NCBI GenBank assembly: GCA_015523545.1
Contig: WAKB01000002.1
Span: 1 to 62,039 of the forward strand
Length of the DNA stretch: 62,039 nucleotides
Origin: Candidatus Geothermarchaeota archaeon
GTDB lineage: Archaea; Thermoproteota; Nitrososphaeria; Geothermarchaeales; JDFR-13
Direction: 5' to 3'
Of this stretch, positions 8,550 to 16,458 are shown one piece after another. The position numbers were made by a program, and so were the translations under genes. Below the pieces are notes generated by a model, which made no database searches, had not been told where the DNA came from, and saw only the letters and a program-made list of their open reading frames with translations. Every line of letters begins with the position of its first letter. Position 1 is the stretch's first letter.

Positions 8550-8854
8550 CTATCAGGTCAATACACCCACATATTTGTAGCTCTGGATCTATAGTGGGTA
8601 AGTGTTAAGGTGTAAACCTAAAGATGTTGGGAGCCAATAAGCATATGTCTATCGACATAGCTATGGAGACTCCTGACGTGGCATATGTGTATATCCCTGT
8701 TAGATAGCCGTGTAGAGACAGGGGTATAATCATGTTGAGTTTTGTCGTTAAAAATAATTACGTGTTTCTACTCATGGTTTAACGCCCTATCTATATACCC
8801 CCTTATTAACCCGCATCTCAGATGGAATCTCGATTGGTAGGCGGGTGATCCCGT
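8550..8854. other. Divergent intergenic region with three inverted repeats
   Basis: This gap separates the acs start (minus) from the aminotransferase start (plus). It holds three perfect inverted repeats: TATGTC/GACATA with a 4-nt loop (8644-8659), CCCTGT/ACAGGG with a 17-nt loop (8695-8723), and CGTTAAA/TTTAACG separated by 25 nt (8746-8784). A TATA box CTATATACC at 8791-8799 serves the plus-strand gene, followed by GGGTGAT at 8843-8849 as its ribosome site. I see no gene or tRNA here. Confidence 0.5.
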
Positions 8855-10234
8855 TTGGAGAGCCTCCTAAACTACTTCTTCGACGAGGATATCTACAAGA
8901 AATATCTCTCCATGACGCAGAGGTCTGCAGAGGCCTATAGTGAGGCCTCTAAATACAATCCTGGAGGGGTACATAGTAGCTATAGGTGGTTCCCACCATA
9001 CCCCTTCTACGTCAAGAAGGGTATGGGGAGCAGGATATGGGACATCGACGGCAACGAGTATATCGACTACGTTATGGGCTATGGAGCATTGATCGCGGGG
9101 CACGCCCCGAGACCAATCATTGAGGGTATCCTAGAAGTGATCCAGGACGGAACCCTATTCACCATGCCATATGAGCTGCAGATAAAGCTGGTGAAGGAGA
9201 TACTGAGGAGATATCCATGGATGGATGCCGTGAGGATCAGTAATACCGGTACAGAGGCGGTAACCCACGCCATCAAGATAGCTAGGATCGCGACTGGTAG
9301 GGAGGGAGTGATCAAGATTGAGGGCGGCTACCACGGTGGCTACGACGCTGTGAAGGTCAGTGAGTATGTCAGGCCTGGTGAGTGGGGCCCGCCTGAGAGG
9401 CCCAGGAGCGTCCTAGCCCCTGGCGTTCCGAGGGCGACTGCGGAGACCACCTACATAGTTAGGTTCAACGACATGGAGAGCCTGGAGAACGTCTTGGCGG
9501 AGCATGGGGACGAGGTTGCATGTATGATTATGGAGCCGATAATGATGAACAATGTTGGCCTAATACCCCCTGAGAAGGGGTATCTCGAAAGGGTAGGTAG
9601 GCTGCTCAGGGAGTACGGGGTCATATGGATACTCGACGAGGTGAAGACAGGCTTCAGGGTGGCCTATGGAGGCGCCTCTGAACTCTATAATGTCAGGCCG
9701 GACATCGTGGTAGTTGCAAAGGCATTGGGAGGTGGGGTCCCGATCTCAGCGGTGATCATGAATAGCATGGTAAGGGGTGTCGTATACCCCGAGGGTAGAT
9801 ACGCCTTCGCCGGGACATATAACGGGAACGTCATAGGTGTGGCCGGTGCCTATGCAAACCTGACGAGGATACTCTCGCCAGAGGCATATCGCAGGCTGGA
9901 CAGGATAGGATCCATAATGGGTGAGGGCCTGGCTGAGATCATTGATAGGCTCGGCCTACCACTGACGGTAAGCTATGTAGGCAGCGCAGGTGCGGTACAC
10001 TTCATGGATAGGCAGCCACGGGACTTCAGGGATGTTATGACCAACTATGACTTCACAAGCTATAGACGCTTCTGGAGCATGCTGATGGTGGAGGGAGTGT
10101 TGATAAGGGGGCCGCCTGACGGCGAGCCATACTTCCTAAGCCTTGCCCATAGTGAGGAGGATATCCAGACAACCCTAGAGAAGACTGAGAAGGTCTTGAA
10201 TGAGCTGGTGGATAGGGGATACCTCAAACCCTAA
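8855..10234 (+). CDS. Class III PLP aminotransferase, glutamate-1-semialdehyde-aminomutase-like
   Basis: A 459-aa fold-type I PLP enzyme of class III. It shows PGGVHSSYR at 36-44, WDIDGNEYIDY at 62-72, SNTGTEA at 129-135 (phosphate binding), DEVKTGFR at 261-268 (Asp that binds the pyridine nitrogen) and VVVAKALGGG at 286-293 with the PLP lysine at 289. The HSSYR, GGYHGGYD and GTYNGN segments resemble glutamate-1-semialdehyde 2,1-aminomutases, but no tetrapyrrole gene lies nearby and many relatives are aminomutases or aminotransferases of other amino acids. The TTG start is supported by GGGTGAT five bases upstream and by family length. It has its own promoter and ends four bases into a convergent hydrolase gene. 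Confidence 0.85.
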   Translation: MESLLNYFFDEDIYKKYLSMTQRSAEAYSEASKYNPGGVHSSYRWFPPYPFYVKKGMGSRIWDIDGNEYIDYVMGYGALIAGHAPRPIIEGILEVIQDGTLFTMPYELQIKLVKEILRRYPWMDAVRISNTGTEAVTHAIKIARIATGREGVIKIEGGYHGGYDAVKVSEYVRPGEWGPPERPRSVLAPGVPRATAETTYIVRFNDMESLENVLAEHGDEVACMIMEPIMMNNVGLIPPEKGYLERVGRLLREYGVIWILDEVKTGFRVAYGGASELYNVRPDIVVVAKALGGGVPISAVIMNSMVRGVVYPEGRYAFAGTYNGNVIGVAGAYANLTRILSPEAYRRLDRIGSIMGEGLAEIIDRLGLPLTVSYVGSAGAVHFMDRQPRDFRDVMTNYDFTSYRRFWSMLMVEGVLIRGPPDGEPYFLSLAHSEEDIQTTLEKTEKVLNELVDRGYLKP

Positions 10235-10833
10235 ACCTTTTTACAGAACTCGACGACATCCTCGTTGAACCTCTCAGGCTTGTCTAGATAGGCGGGATGC
10301 CTAGCATCTTCATATACCCTGAGCTCAGCCGTGGGGACCATCTCCTTGAACTCCCACATCTCGTCTATAGACACGATGTCGTCCTTCTCGCCGTAGATGA
10401 GGAGTATGGGTATCTCCCTCTCACTATAGTAGCCCAGTATGTCTCCCCTGGTGCTCCAGACAGGGGCGACCAGTATGAGGCCGGCGACTGGATACATCAT
10501 ACCGTATAGGAGGGCCATATAGCCACCTAGGCTCGCCCCCAGGACGATGGGCACCCTACCCCCAAACTTCTGTCTATAGAGCCCCCTGAGGAAGTTTATA
10601 TTGTCCTCCCTAGCCCTAGACTTGGTTCTACAGCTCGTCTTGGCGCCGTAGGGCATGTCTGGAGCCAGGTATGGAATCTCCTCCTCGGCCAGCCTCTTGA
10701 GTAGGCCTATCTCCTCCCAGACCTCATGGGTGAAGCTGTAGCCATGTAGCAGGACCAGTGGTCTACCATCGATCCTTAGGATCACGTATCTACATCCGTC
10801 GCCGGCCTCTCCGACCCTGGGCTCACTCGTCAT
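10231..10833 (-). CDS. Alpha/beta-hydrolase fold protein
   Basis: This 200-aa minimal alpha/beta hydrolase has the HG oxyanion motif (HGYS at 30-33), the nucleophile elbow GASLGG with Ser101, an Asp in GEKDD (151 or 152) and His179 in ARHPAY, so the catalytic triad is complete. It is close to small dienelactone-hydrolase or acyl-peptide-hydrolase-like esterases with no lid domain and no signal peptide, so it should be cytosolic. The substrate is unknown. The ATG is preceded by GTGGGGTC and by a TATA-like ATAATATT around 10873-10881. It is transcribed alone, convergent with the aminotransferase. Confidence 0.85.
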   Translation of the reverse strand: MTSEPRVGEAGDGCRYVILRIDGRPLVLLHGYSFTHEVWEEIGLLKRLAEEEIPYLAPDMPYGAKTSCRTKSRAREDNINFLRGLYRQKFGGRVPIVLGASLGGYMALLYGMMYPVAGLILVAPVWSTRGDILGYYSEREIPILLIYGEKDDIVSIDEMWEFKEMVPTAELRVYEDARHPAYLDKPERFNEDVVEFCKKV

Positions 10834-11249
10834 TGAGACCCCACACTCCCAGTAGTATCGGGTTTGAGGGACAATATTATATACCGACTATACTGTTTAA
10901 AAATGGGTCTCGCTGTGACTATCATGGCTACACATCGTCCACAGCGGCTATAAAACAGTTTGAGAGAGTGTATAAGTGGAGTGGCCCGCTGGGTATATAG
11001 CTGGTTACAGATGCCGTGACGTATCCGTGGCAATAGGTTTACATCATGTTAAGCCCGTTGTAAACCGGGTTTACACACGTCTGGACATGCCACGTGCAAT
11101 ACACATTAAAAATGTCTTCAAAACCCCTGTAACAATACATCCGGGGGGAGAGATACATTGGTGAAACTATTCATGACGATAAGAGTATCTGAGTGGAGTC
11201 GAGAGTACCATTACGAAAAATTTATTAGTGGTAGGGAGGGGTTGTATAG
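10834..11249. other. Non-coding gap with GGTTTAC-type palindrome
   Basis: The gap has no convincing gene. It contains promoters for the hydrolase (minus) and the surface protein (plus). At 11060-11074 there is a perfect 15-bp palindrome of GTAAACC and GGTTTAC arms around a central G, with a further GGTTTAC at 11036-11042. The core TAAACCGGGTTTA recurs at 47649-47661. A 67-codon minus ORF (10830-11033) looks fortuitous. Confidence 0.45.
11218..11227 (+). promoter_or_regulatory. TATA box of the membrane-anchored surface protein gene
   Basis: AAATTTATTA centred 28 nt upstream of the ATG at 11250 in an A/T run is a good archaeal TATA box and predicts a very short leader. Confidence 0.5.
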
Positions 11250-12797
11250 ATGACCATGTCTAGGCGGGAGGGTGGAGTGGGAAAAATAGTCGTGGCACTC
11301 GTAATAGTGGTCATACTCCTCCTAGGCCTCGTCATACTTGGTAGTATATTCAGTGGAGATGGTGGCGATGGTGGAGGGGCACCTACACAGGGGGAGGAGT
11401 GGGGAGGCCAACCCTCGGGTGAACAGCCTGTCCAGGAGGGTCCATTAACCTTCAACTTGACCTCGATACTTAGCTTTTACAGAGATGGTGATAGGCTCTA
11501 CGTGTATGGTGATAAAATAATTACTGATGAGAATGGTACTAGGCCCATACGTGTAGAGTACTATATCATTACAGTATCTATACCTAAGGGTGAGATACTC
11601 TCGGTGGAAAAGATATTTGATATCCCTGCTAACGAGTCAGACCCGGTGAGTGGGGAGCTTGTCTCCATATATTCAAACCGGTTCGTCTTTGGAGGATTGG
11701 CTAGGGACCGTGCATTGATACCCTTCCCGATACCGCTACCACTACCATTCATCTTCATAGAGTTTGGTGAGGCTGACCTATACTACTCTATCGTAGAGCC
11801 CGGGAGAGGCGTTGTGATGAGGAACATTATTGAGGATATACAGGGCCTTGGCCTAGGCTTCTATGGGGACAAGTATCTCACTCTGGACATAGACTATGAG
11901 AAGATGAATGTAATACTGAGGGTATACGGTCTAGAGGCCGGCTCGGTAGTCTTCGAGGGATACCAGGATGTGTCTGACTCCTTCTACAGCCTGTATCCCA
12001 GTGACCCTAAGAAGCTGGCATATATCGAGAGAGATGGTGAGAGTTTGAGGGCCGTCATAGTAATGTCTAGCGTGACCGGTGAGGGGAGGGGCGACATCTA
12101 CATAATGTATGTAGAGGTGGATCTTAACACACTGGAGTTCAGGGTGGAGGCCTGGCCTACAAAGCTAGTGTCAATACCGCTGAGGCTGGCATACACCACG
12201 GCATACCTAGATGGTAACGACCTCTATGTATTCTACTCCTATGACTTCATCATAGAGGGCAACCAGACTGATAACCAGCTGCGGAATAAGAGGGAGTATC
12301 AGGTTGAGAAGTGGGATCTATCGTCTCTCACCAAGGAGTGGAGTGTCGAGGGGATGTATACCAGAACCGAGGACAATACAACGGTTGGATATGTAACATC
12401 CGTATATCGTGACGGGGTATACTATGTCTCAGAGGCCTTCCTAGCGGCATACAGGGATGGCGAGGAGCTCTGGAGAAGGAATAGATGGGGTGGTACGGGG
12501 GCCAGACTCGCACTATTCATACCCGTGACCACCTACTATGGTGGATACAGCTTCTATGACGTGGATGATAAGCTCTACCTCCTATGGGTCGAGAGAGCGG
12601 ATAGTGGCGGGGTGGTCTCGGGCGGCCTAAAGATGTATCGTGTCACGCCAGACGAGGGCGCTATACAGGTTAGCGTGAATTGGGTCGGCCGTGTAAGCCC
12701 TGCAAGTATAATCAACTATAAGGGTAAGCTATACGCCATCATCACCCTCCAGGGAGGAACCATAATCTTCGACGAGATAATGATACAGGAGCCCTAG
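11250..12797 (+). CDS. Membrane-anchored extracellular protein of unknown function
   Basis: I do not recognise a family. The 515-aa protein starts with basic residues and one hydrophobic segment (about 12-34), then a Gly/Glu/Pro-rich spacer to about 65, as in signal-anchored archaeal surface proteins. The rest (65-515) is strand-rich with many Tyr, Val and Asp residues and recurring short units of the type DRLYVYGDK, GDKYLTLD, GNDLYVFYSY, DDKLYLLWVE and KGKLYAIITL spaced 60-110 residues apart. This periodicity suggests a beta-propeller. No cysteine-rich or enzymatic motif is visible. It faces the DUF2589-like operon tail to tail with a 3-nt gap, so the two are not co-transcribed. Confidence 0.75.
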   Translation: MTMSRREGGVGKIVVALVIVVILLLGLVILGSIFSGDGGDGGGAPTQGEEWGGQPSGEQPVQEGPLTFNLTSILSFYRDGDRLYVYGDKIITDENGTRPIRVEYYIITVSIPKGEILSVEKIFDIPANESDPVSGELVSIYSNRFVFGGLARDRALIPFPIPLPLPFIFIEFGEADLYYSIVEPGRGVVMRNIIEDIQGLGLGFYGDKYLTLDIDYEKMNVILRVYGLEAGSVVFEGYQDVSDSFYSLYPSDPKKLAYIERDGESLRAVIVMSSVTGEGRGDIYIMYVEVDLNTLEFRVEAWPTKLVSIPLRLAYTTAYLDGNDLYVFYSYDFIIEGNQTDNQLRNKREYQVEKWDLSSLTKEWSVEGMYTRTEDNTTVGYVTSVYRDGVYYVSEAFLAAYRDGEELWRRNRWGGTGARLALFIPVTTYYGGYSFYDVDDKLYLLWVERADSGGVVSGGLKMYRVTPDEGAIQVSVNWVGRVSPASIINYKGKLYAIITLQGGTIIFDEIMIQEP

Positions 12798-12800
12798 CCC

Positions 12801-13229
12801 CTAGACCTCCTCCTCCCTAAGCCTAAACACCATCCGTAGCCTCGCCCTAGGGCCTTCAGGGGTGGGTGTCATCTTCGCCATGAGTATATCTCCACGTTGC
12901 TCCACACCTATCTCTATCTCTACCTCCGCCTCCTCAAGGTCTAGGAAGGACTGTATCTCCACCTTCTCCTTACCCACCTCTATAACCTTCTTCGCCGCCG
13001 TCTTCGTGGCTTCGAGCCTGGCGGTGTTCAGGGCCTGCGCGATGCTCCTGACTATCTTGTCTATCCCCTCTATACGGTCAGGCGTGGGCTGTGGAGCACC
13101 CTTAGGCTCGGCCCCTCCAGTCTCTACATCCCTTATATCGATGTCTCTAACCTCCTTGGGTAGGTCTTGGGAGGGTTTCGAGGGCTTGATCGGCTTCTCC
13201 GGCTTCTTCGGTATCTTTGGGCTGCTCAC
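12801..13229 (-). CDS. Third protein of DUF2589-like operon, unknown function
   Basis: The 142-aa protein has a Lys/Pro-rich, probably disordered N-terminus (1-60), then an Ala-rich amphipathic helix (about 63-93, IVRSIAQALNTARLEATK) and a strand-rich part containing VEIQSFLDLEEAEVEIEIGV and RARLRMVFRL. That helix-then-beta layout and the xxAEVEIEI strand resemble the two genes upstream, so the three may be paralogs. It starts with GTG overlapping the preceding stop (GTGA), so translation is coupled. There is no signal peptide or membrane segment. Function is unknown. Confidence 0.75.
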   Translation of the reverse strand: MSSPKIPKKPEKPIKPSKPSQDLPKEVRDIDIRDVETGGAEPKGAPQPTPDRIEGIDKIVRSIAQALNTARLEATKTAAKKVIEVGKEKVEIQSFLDLEEAEVEIEIGVEQRGDILMAKMTPTPEGPRARLRMVFRLREEEV

Positions 13230-13693
13230 TCAACCACAACCCCCTTATTGACGAGTGTCGATATGACGTTGGCCAGGCCCTCGCCTACATCGCTCCTCGT
13301 CATCAACACCCTTATCCTCATACCGCTCTCGGACCTGGTTCTCGTGGATCCACGGAAGACTGTGAATAGTCTCTGAACCCCCTGCTCCTCCCTAGTCGAT
13401 ACTACATCCATGTATAGCTCGATCTCCGCCTTCTCAACACCTATGTGGGATGGGTTGACCAGTGTGAGTAGGGGTATCTCAACCTTCTCCCTCCTCCTCT
13501 GTAGACGTCCCTCGTCATCAACGTATTGTGTGGAGTATCTCAGGGTGAGGTATATCGGCTCCATCCCCTCCTCCGTCTCGGTGAAGTACCTCCCTAGCTC
13601 CTCTAGGAAGGCCTCCCGTGCCTGTGTATCCGCCTCTACAACGGCTCTGAGTATCCCCGCTAGGAGCTGGGCCATGTCACCTGCCCGGACCAC
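13226..13693 (-). CDS. DUF2589-like protein, middle gene of trio
   Basis: A 155-aa protein with an N-terminal helix (ILRAVVEADTQAREAFLEELG, about 13-33), then strands including TLRYSTQYVDDEGRLQ, the hallmark-like VEIPLLTLVNPSHIGVEKAEIELYMDV and C-terminal MRIRVLMTRSDVGEGL. The PLLTLV..P core and following acidic/hydrophobic alternating strand match the upstream gene, which I place in DUF2589. The GTG start at 13693 lies 12 nt after the upstream stop; an ATG at 13675 is also possible but has its AGGTGA almost touching it. No known function; no signal or membrane segment. Confidence 0.72.
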   Translation of the reverse strand: MVRAGDMAQLLAGILRAVVEADTQAREAFLEELGRYFTETEEGMEPIYLTLRYSTQYVDDEGRLQRRREKVEIPLLTLVNPSHIGVEKAEIELYMDVVSTREEQGVQRLFTVFRGSTRTRSESGMRIRVLMTRSDVGEGLANVISTLVNKGVVVE

Positions 13694-13705
13694 TTTTCTC
13701 TACAC

Positions 13706-14293
13706 CTACTGGGTCTGGCCACCTCCTCCCTGGCCGCCCTGCGCCTCCGCCTCCTGTGCACGGAGCCCCTCTGTAAGTATGTTGAGCAGTATCCTCAGCC
13801 CCTCCGGCATCTCGTCCTGGACAGCCTTCACCCTTATATCGACCTCGGCGCTCCTATCTATCTTGCTCTTAGTAGTCCTCTTGGAGGAGTATGAAGCGTT
13901 CACTGATACCTTGAAGGCCTTCCAGTTGGCCTCTGCACCTGCTGAGACGGATAGTGACCTCTCCCTGTTATCGACAACTATGTTCCTTATCCTAAAGCTC
14001 AGGTCGATATCGACCTCACTGATCCTGATGAAGGGTATAGGGACCATCGTGAGGAATGGCACCGCTATCTCCTTCTCCACCTCCTCCTCTTCACCCTCGT
14101 CATTCACGTAGGTATAGCTATACCTCATCCTCGTCATCCTAACGCTACCATCCTGCTCAAGGCCGACCTCCTTTACGAACCTCGCAGTGGTCTCGGCGGC
14201 GAAGGCCTGAGCCCTGACTGCCGCGTCGAGTGGCCTGGCTATCAGGACGTCGATCGGGAGAGATGCCAACTCATTACCGAGGTTGAAGCTCAT
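13706..14293 (-). CDS. DUF2589 domain protein, first gene of trio
   Basis: This 195-aa protein shows the DUF2589 pattern as I remember it: an Ala-rich helix after LPIDVLIARPLDAAVRAQA, then VGLEQDGSVRMTRMRYSY, VPFLTMVPIPFIRISEVDI, a strand-rich middle with KAFKVSVNASYSSKRTTKSK, and a Gly/Gln-rich tail. The family has no established function. The protein is probably cytosolic. It leads a three-gene operon with its own TATA box 26 nt upstream of the ATG. Since all three gene products share a helix plus beta-sandwich-like outline, a hetero-oligomer or shell-like assembly is possible, but this is inference. Confidence 0.8.
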   Translation of the reverse strand: MSFNLGNELASLPIDVLIARPLDAAVRAQAFAAETTARFVKEVGLEQDGSVRMTRMRYSYTYVNDEGEEEEVEKEIAVPFLTMVPIPFIRISEVDIDLSFRIRNIVVDNRERSLSVSAGAEANWKAFKVSVNASYSSKRTTKSKIDRSAEVDIRVKAVQDEMPEGLRILLNILTEGLRAQEAEAQGGQGGGGQTQ

Positions 14294-14314
14294 GGTTAGG
14301 TAAACACATGTGAG

Positions 14315-14324
14315 GTATATTTAA
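14315..14324 (-). promoter_or_regulatory. TATA box of the DUF2589 operon
   Basis: Minus-strand TTAAATATAC centred about 26 nt before the ATG at 14293. It should drive all three DUF2589-like genes on one leaderless message. Confidence 0.5.
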
Positions 14325-14442
14325 GCTTTGGAGGAGCTAAGGCTCGAATTAGGATATCAGCTAAATTCTGTGGAAAGGATGGTTGGATTCGGATGTAGAT
14401 ATTCCTATTTATATCGATTAGCCTGTTAATCAGTAACTATCC

Positions 14443-15381
14443 ATGAGGATCCGTTTCAGGGGTAGGGACTTCCTGACCCTAATGGATTTCAGTAGGAGGG
14501 AGATCGAGTTCGTAGTCGAGGTTGCTATGGATTTTAAGCGGCTCTGGAGCTCACGTGTCCCGCATAGGTCGTTGGAGGGACGTGTAATTGGCCTACTATT
14601 CGAGAAGCCCTCTACGAGGACTAGGGTATCCTTCATGGCTGCTATAGCACATCTCGGGGCTACGCCGCTACAGCTAAACCCTAATGTTATGCAGCTGTCC
14701 CGTGGCGAGCCGATCAAGGATACGGCCCGTGTCCTGGACAAGTATCTCGACGCACTGGTTATCAGGACTTTTGGCCAGGAGATCGTGGAGGAGTATGCCG
14801 AGTACATGGAGAACCCCGTGATCAACGCCTTGACAGACCTTACCCATCCGATGCAGGGCCTAGCCGATCTGATGACGATATGGGAGTTTAAGGGGCGTAA
14901 CAGGAGGGTGAAGATAGGCTATGTAGGCGATATTTGGAACGTCTGCCACAGCCTTATGATCATCTCCAGCATCTTCGGCTACGAGATGTGGATAGCTAGG
15001 CCGAAGGGCTACGAGCCCGATAAGAGGATAGTGGAGTTTGTGGAGGATATGTCTAGGAGGACTGGTGCAAACATAGTATTTACGGAGGATATCTACGAGG
15101 CCTTCAAGGATGCTGATGTGATCTACGCCAATACATGGCACAGCATGGGCGGTCCGGAGATGGAGAAGGAGAAGAGGCTGAGGGACTGGAGGGGATACCA
15201 GGCTAACCCTGATACGGTCTCCGTCGCTAAGGAGGACTATATCTTCATGCACTGCCTACCGGGCTACAGGGGTGAGGAGATGACGGACGAGATAATAGAG
15301 GGGCCCAACAGCGTCGTATTTCACCAGGCGGAAAACAGGATGCATACTGAGAAGGCCGTCCTCTCCCTCGTCGTCCCCTAG
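14443..15381 (+). CDS. argF: Ornithine carbamoyltransferase
   Basis: This 312-aa enzyme transfers carbamoyl from carbamoyl phosphate to ornithine, giving citrulline. The carbamoyl-phosphate loop FEKPSTRTR lies at 53-61, HPMQGLAD at 135-142 (most family members have Cys where Met137 sits), the SMG ornithine loop at 234-236 and HCLPGYRGEE at 270-279. The segment GDIWNVCHS (162-170) replaces the usual GDxNNVxxS, a mild oddity near the ornithine site. The SMG loop argues against aspartate carbamoyltransferase. A TATA-like TATTTATATC at 14406-14415 gives a near-leaderless message. The argG and argH-like genes are elsewhere in the window, so the pathway is scattered here. Confidence 0.88.
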   Translation: MRIRFRGRDFLTLMDFSRREIEFVVEVAMDFKRLWSSRVPHRSLEGRVIGLLFEKPSTRTRVSFMAAIAHLGATPLQLNPNVMQLSRGEPIKDTARVLDKYLDALVIRTFGQEIVEEYAEYMENPVINALTDLTHPMQGLADLMTIWEFKGRNRRVKIGYVGDIWNVCHSLMIISSIFGYEMWIARPKGYEPDKRIVEFVEDMSRRTGANIVFTEDIYEAFKDADVIYANTWHSMGGPEMEKEKRLRDWRGYQANPDTVSVAKEDYIFMHCLPGYRGEEMTDEIIEGPNSVVFHQAENRMHTEKAVLSLVVP

Positions 15382-16106
15382 CTACCCACAGCCTTTTTAT
15401 CCATAACCAGCCTGTAGAATGTGAGGTAGCTCTTGGGGGCGTGTGGAAACCTTAGGTATAGCCCGTTAAGCTCATTCTTCCTGAGTAGCTCACCGATCCT
15501 AGTCTTCTTGAGGGCCGAGTCTCTCCAGTACTTCGAGACTATCTCAGTCAACTGCCTCTTAGCCACCTCATACTCAGTCCTCGAGACGTCCTTCAAGTCC
15601 TTATTAAATATCCATGCGGCGTAGTAGTAGACTATGTCTGGCTTATGGTATAGCCGTCCCTCCCTCTTCACCCTTAGGAGGCCGTAGCGGGTACGTAGGC
15701 TGATCTGGAGCCTCTCATAGGCCGAGATCCAGCTCTTGAGGAAGCGCCACAGCTCCGAGAGCATAGGATCCTCTATCTGGGGCTCACTGACAAACTCTAT
15801 TAACACGTTATACTCATCCATTATCCGCCTCATAATACTTAGGGCCCTCGACGCCTGGCCCGGGGGAGGCCTGTAGAAACGGGTCATGTCGTGGAGGAGT
15901 AGGAGGTCCACCTCATGCTCACGGAGATAGCTCAGCACCTGTTTGAATACGGGCCTCTCAAGGGGGTCTACACTCCCAGATATGTTCTCCTCAAATATCT
16001 TGACTATCTCGTAGCCCCTGCTCCTGGCATAGTCTAGGACGACCTGTAGCTGGGACTCAGGTGTCTGCTCCTCGGTGGATACCCTGCTGTATACCACCGC
16101 CTTCAC
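15378..16106 (-). CDS. Serine recombinase (resolvase/invertase family), orphan
   Basis: The protein has 242 aa. The N-terminal catalytic domain starts VKAVVYSRVSTEEQ with the nucleophile Ser in YSRVST, followed by ISGSVDPLERPVF and LLLLHDMTRFYRPP, which carry the arginines that cradle the scissile phosphate. The C-terminal ~110 residues are basic and unlike standard resolvase HTH or large-integrase domains. I chose GTG at 16106 because AGGTGGGG lies upstream; GTG at 16118 is inside that site. No MerR-type domain and no TnpB partner, so it is not IS607. It overlaps argF by four bases tail to tail and has a 7-bp dyad upstream (16154-16186). Substrate sites are unknown. Confidence 0.82.
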   Translation of the reverse strand: MKAVVYSRVSTEEQTPESQLQVVLDYARSRGYEIVKIFEENISGSVDPLERPVFKQVLSYLREHEVDLLLLHDMTRFYRPPPGQASRALSIMRRIMDEYNVLIEFVSEPQIEDPMLSELWRFLKSWISAYERLQISLRTRYGLLRVKREGRLYHKPDIVYYYAAWIFNKDLKDVSRTEYEVAKRQLTEIVSKYWRDSALKKTRIGELLRKNELNGLYLRFPHAPKSYLTFYRLVMDKKAVGS

Positions 16107-16153
16107 AGGCCTCCCCACCTAGTATTCAGAACCCCCTACTGAAAATATTGGCC

Positions 16154-16186
16154 ATGTGACACGTAGATGCTGAGGAAGAGTCACAT
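16154..16186. repeat. Perfect inverted repeat between recombinase and abrB genes
   Basis: ATGTGAC at 16154-16160 is matched by GTCACAT at 16180-16186 with 19 bases between. It lies between the divergently transcribed recombinase and AbrB genes. It could be a recombinase-binding or crossover site, or an operator; the sequence alone does not decide. Confidence 0.5.
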
Positions 16187-16194
16187 CGGAGGGT

Positions 16195-16202
16195 CTTTAT
16201 TA
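16195..16202 (+). promoter_or_regulatory. TATA box of the abrB/membrane-protein operon
   Basis: CTTTATTA centred about 29 nt upstream of the ATG at 16228, directly after the inverted repeat at 16154-16186. Confidence 0.45.
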
Positions 16203-16227
16203 CGGCGAGGATATTATCTCGTTATAC

Positions 16228-16458
16228 ATGGCCGAGTCGTGGAGCAGGGTCTACGGCAATGGGGCCACTGTAGTTCCCTCCGAGGTTAGGCATGCCCTTG
16301 GTATCGAGGTGGGCGACGTACTTGTCTGGACTGTTGATGAGGAGTCTGGTGTGGCGATCATCAGGGTTGAGAAGGATGTTGCACGGGATGTCAGGATAAC
16401 GGCATCGCTTAGGGGGCGTTGGATAAAGAAGTTTATGAGGGAGTCGAGGCGGAGGTGA
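16228..16458 (+). CDS. AbrB/SpoVT-type DNA-binding protein
   Basis: A 76-aa swapped-hairpin AbrB domain: SRVYGNGATVVPSEVRHALGI then EVGDVLVWTVDEESGVAIIRV, followed by a basic tail ending MRESRRR. Such proteins are transcription factors or antitoxins. Its stop is overlapped by the GTG start of a small membrane protein (GTGA), so the two form an operon. No PIN or other nuclease toxin follows, so a standard AbrB/PIN pair is excluded here. Promoter and dyad upstream suggest autoregulation, which is inference. Confidence 0.82.
   Translation: MAESWSRVYGNGATVVPSEVRHALGIEVGDVLVWTVDEESGVAIIRVEKDVARDVRITASLRGRWIKKFMRESRRR

Noticed and set aside
8612-8618. GTAAACC near the acs promoter as a third copy of the 11060 motif.
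   Set aside because: A 7-mer half-site is expected several times by chance in 62 kb; no palindrome here.
10830-11033. A 67-codon minus ORF ending in an ATGA overlap with the hydrolase gene.
   Set aside because: Starts with TTG without ribosome site, overlaps the expected promoter of the hydrolase gene, and reads as basic, unstructured sequence with few acidic residues.
15378-16118. Recombinase gene as part of an IS607-type transposon.
   Set aside because: No MerR-like N-terminal domain, no TnpB gene and no element ends visible.
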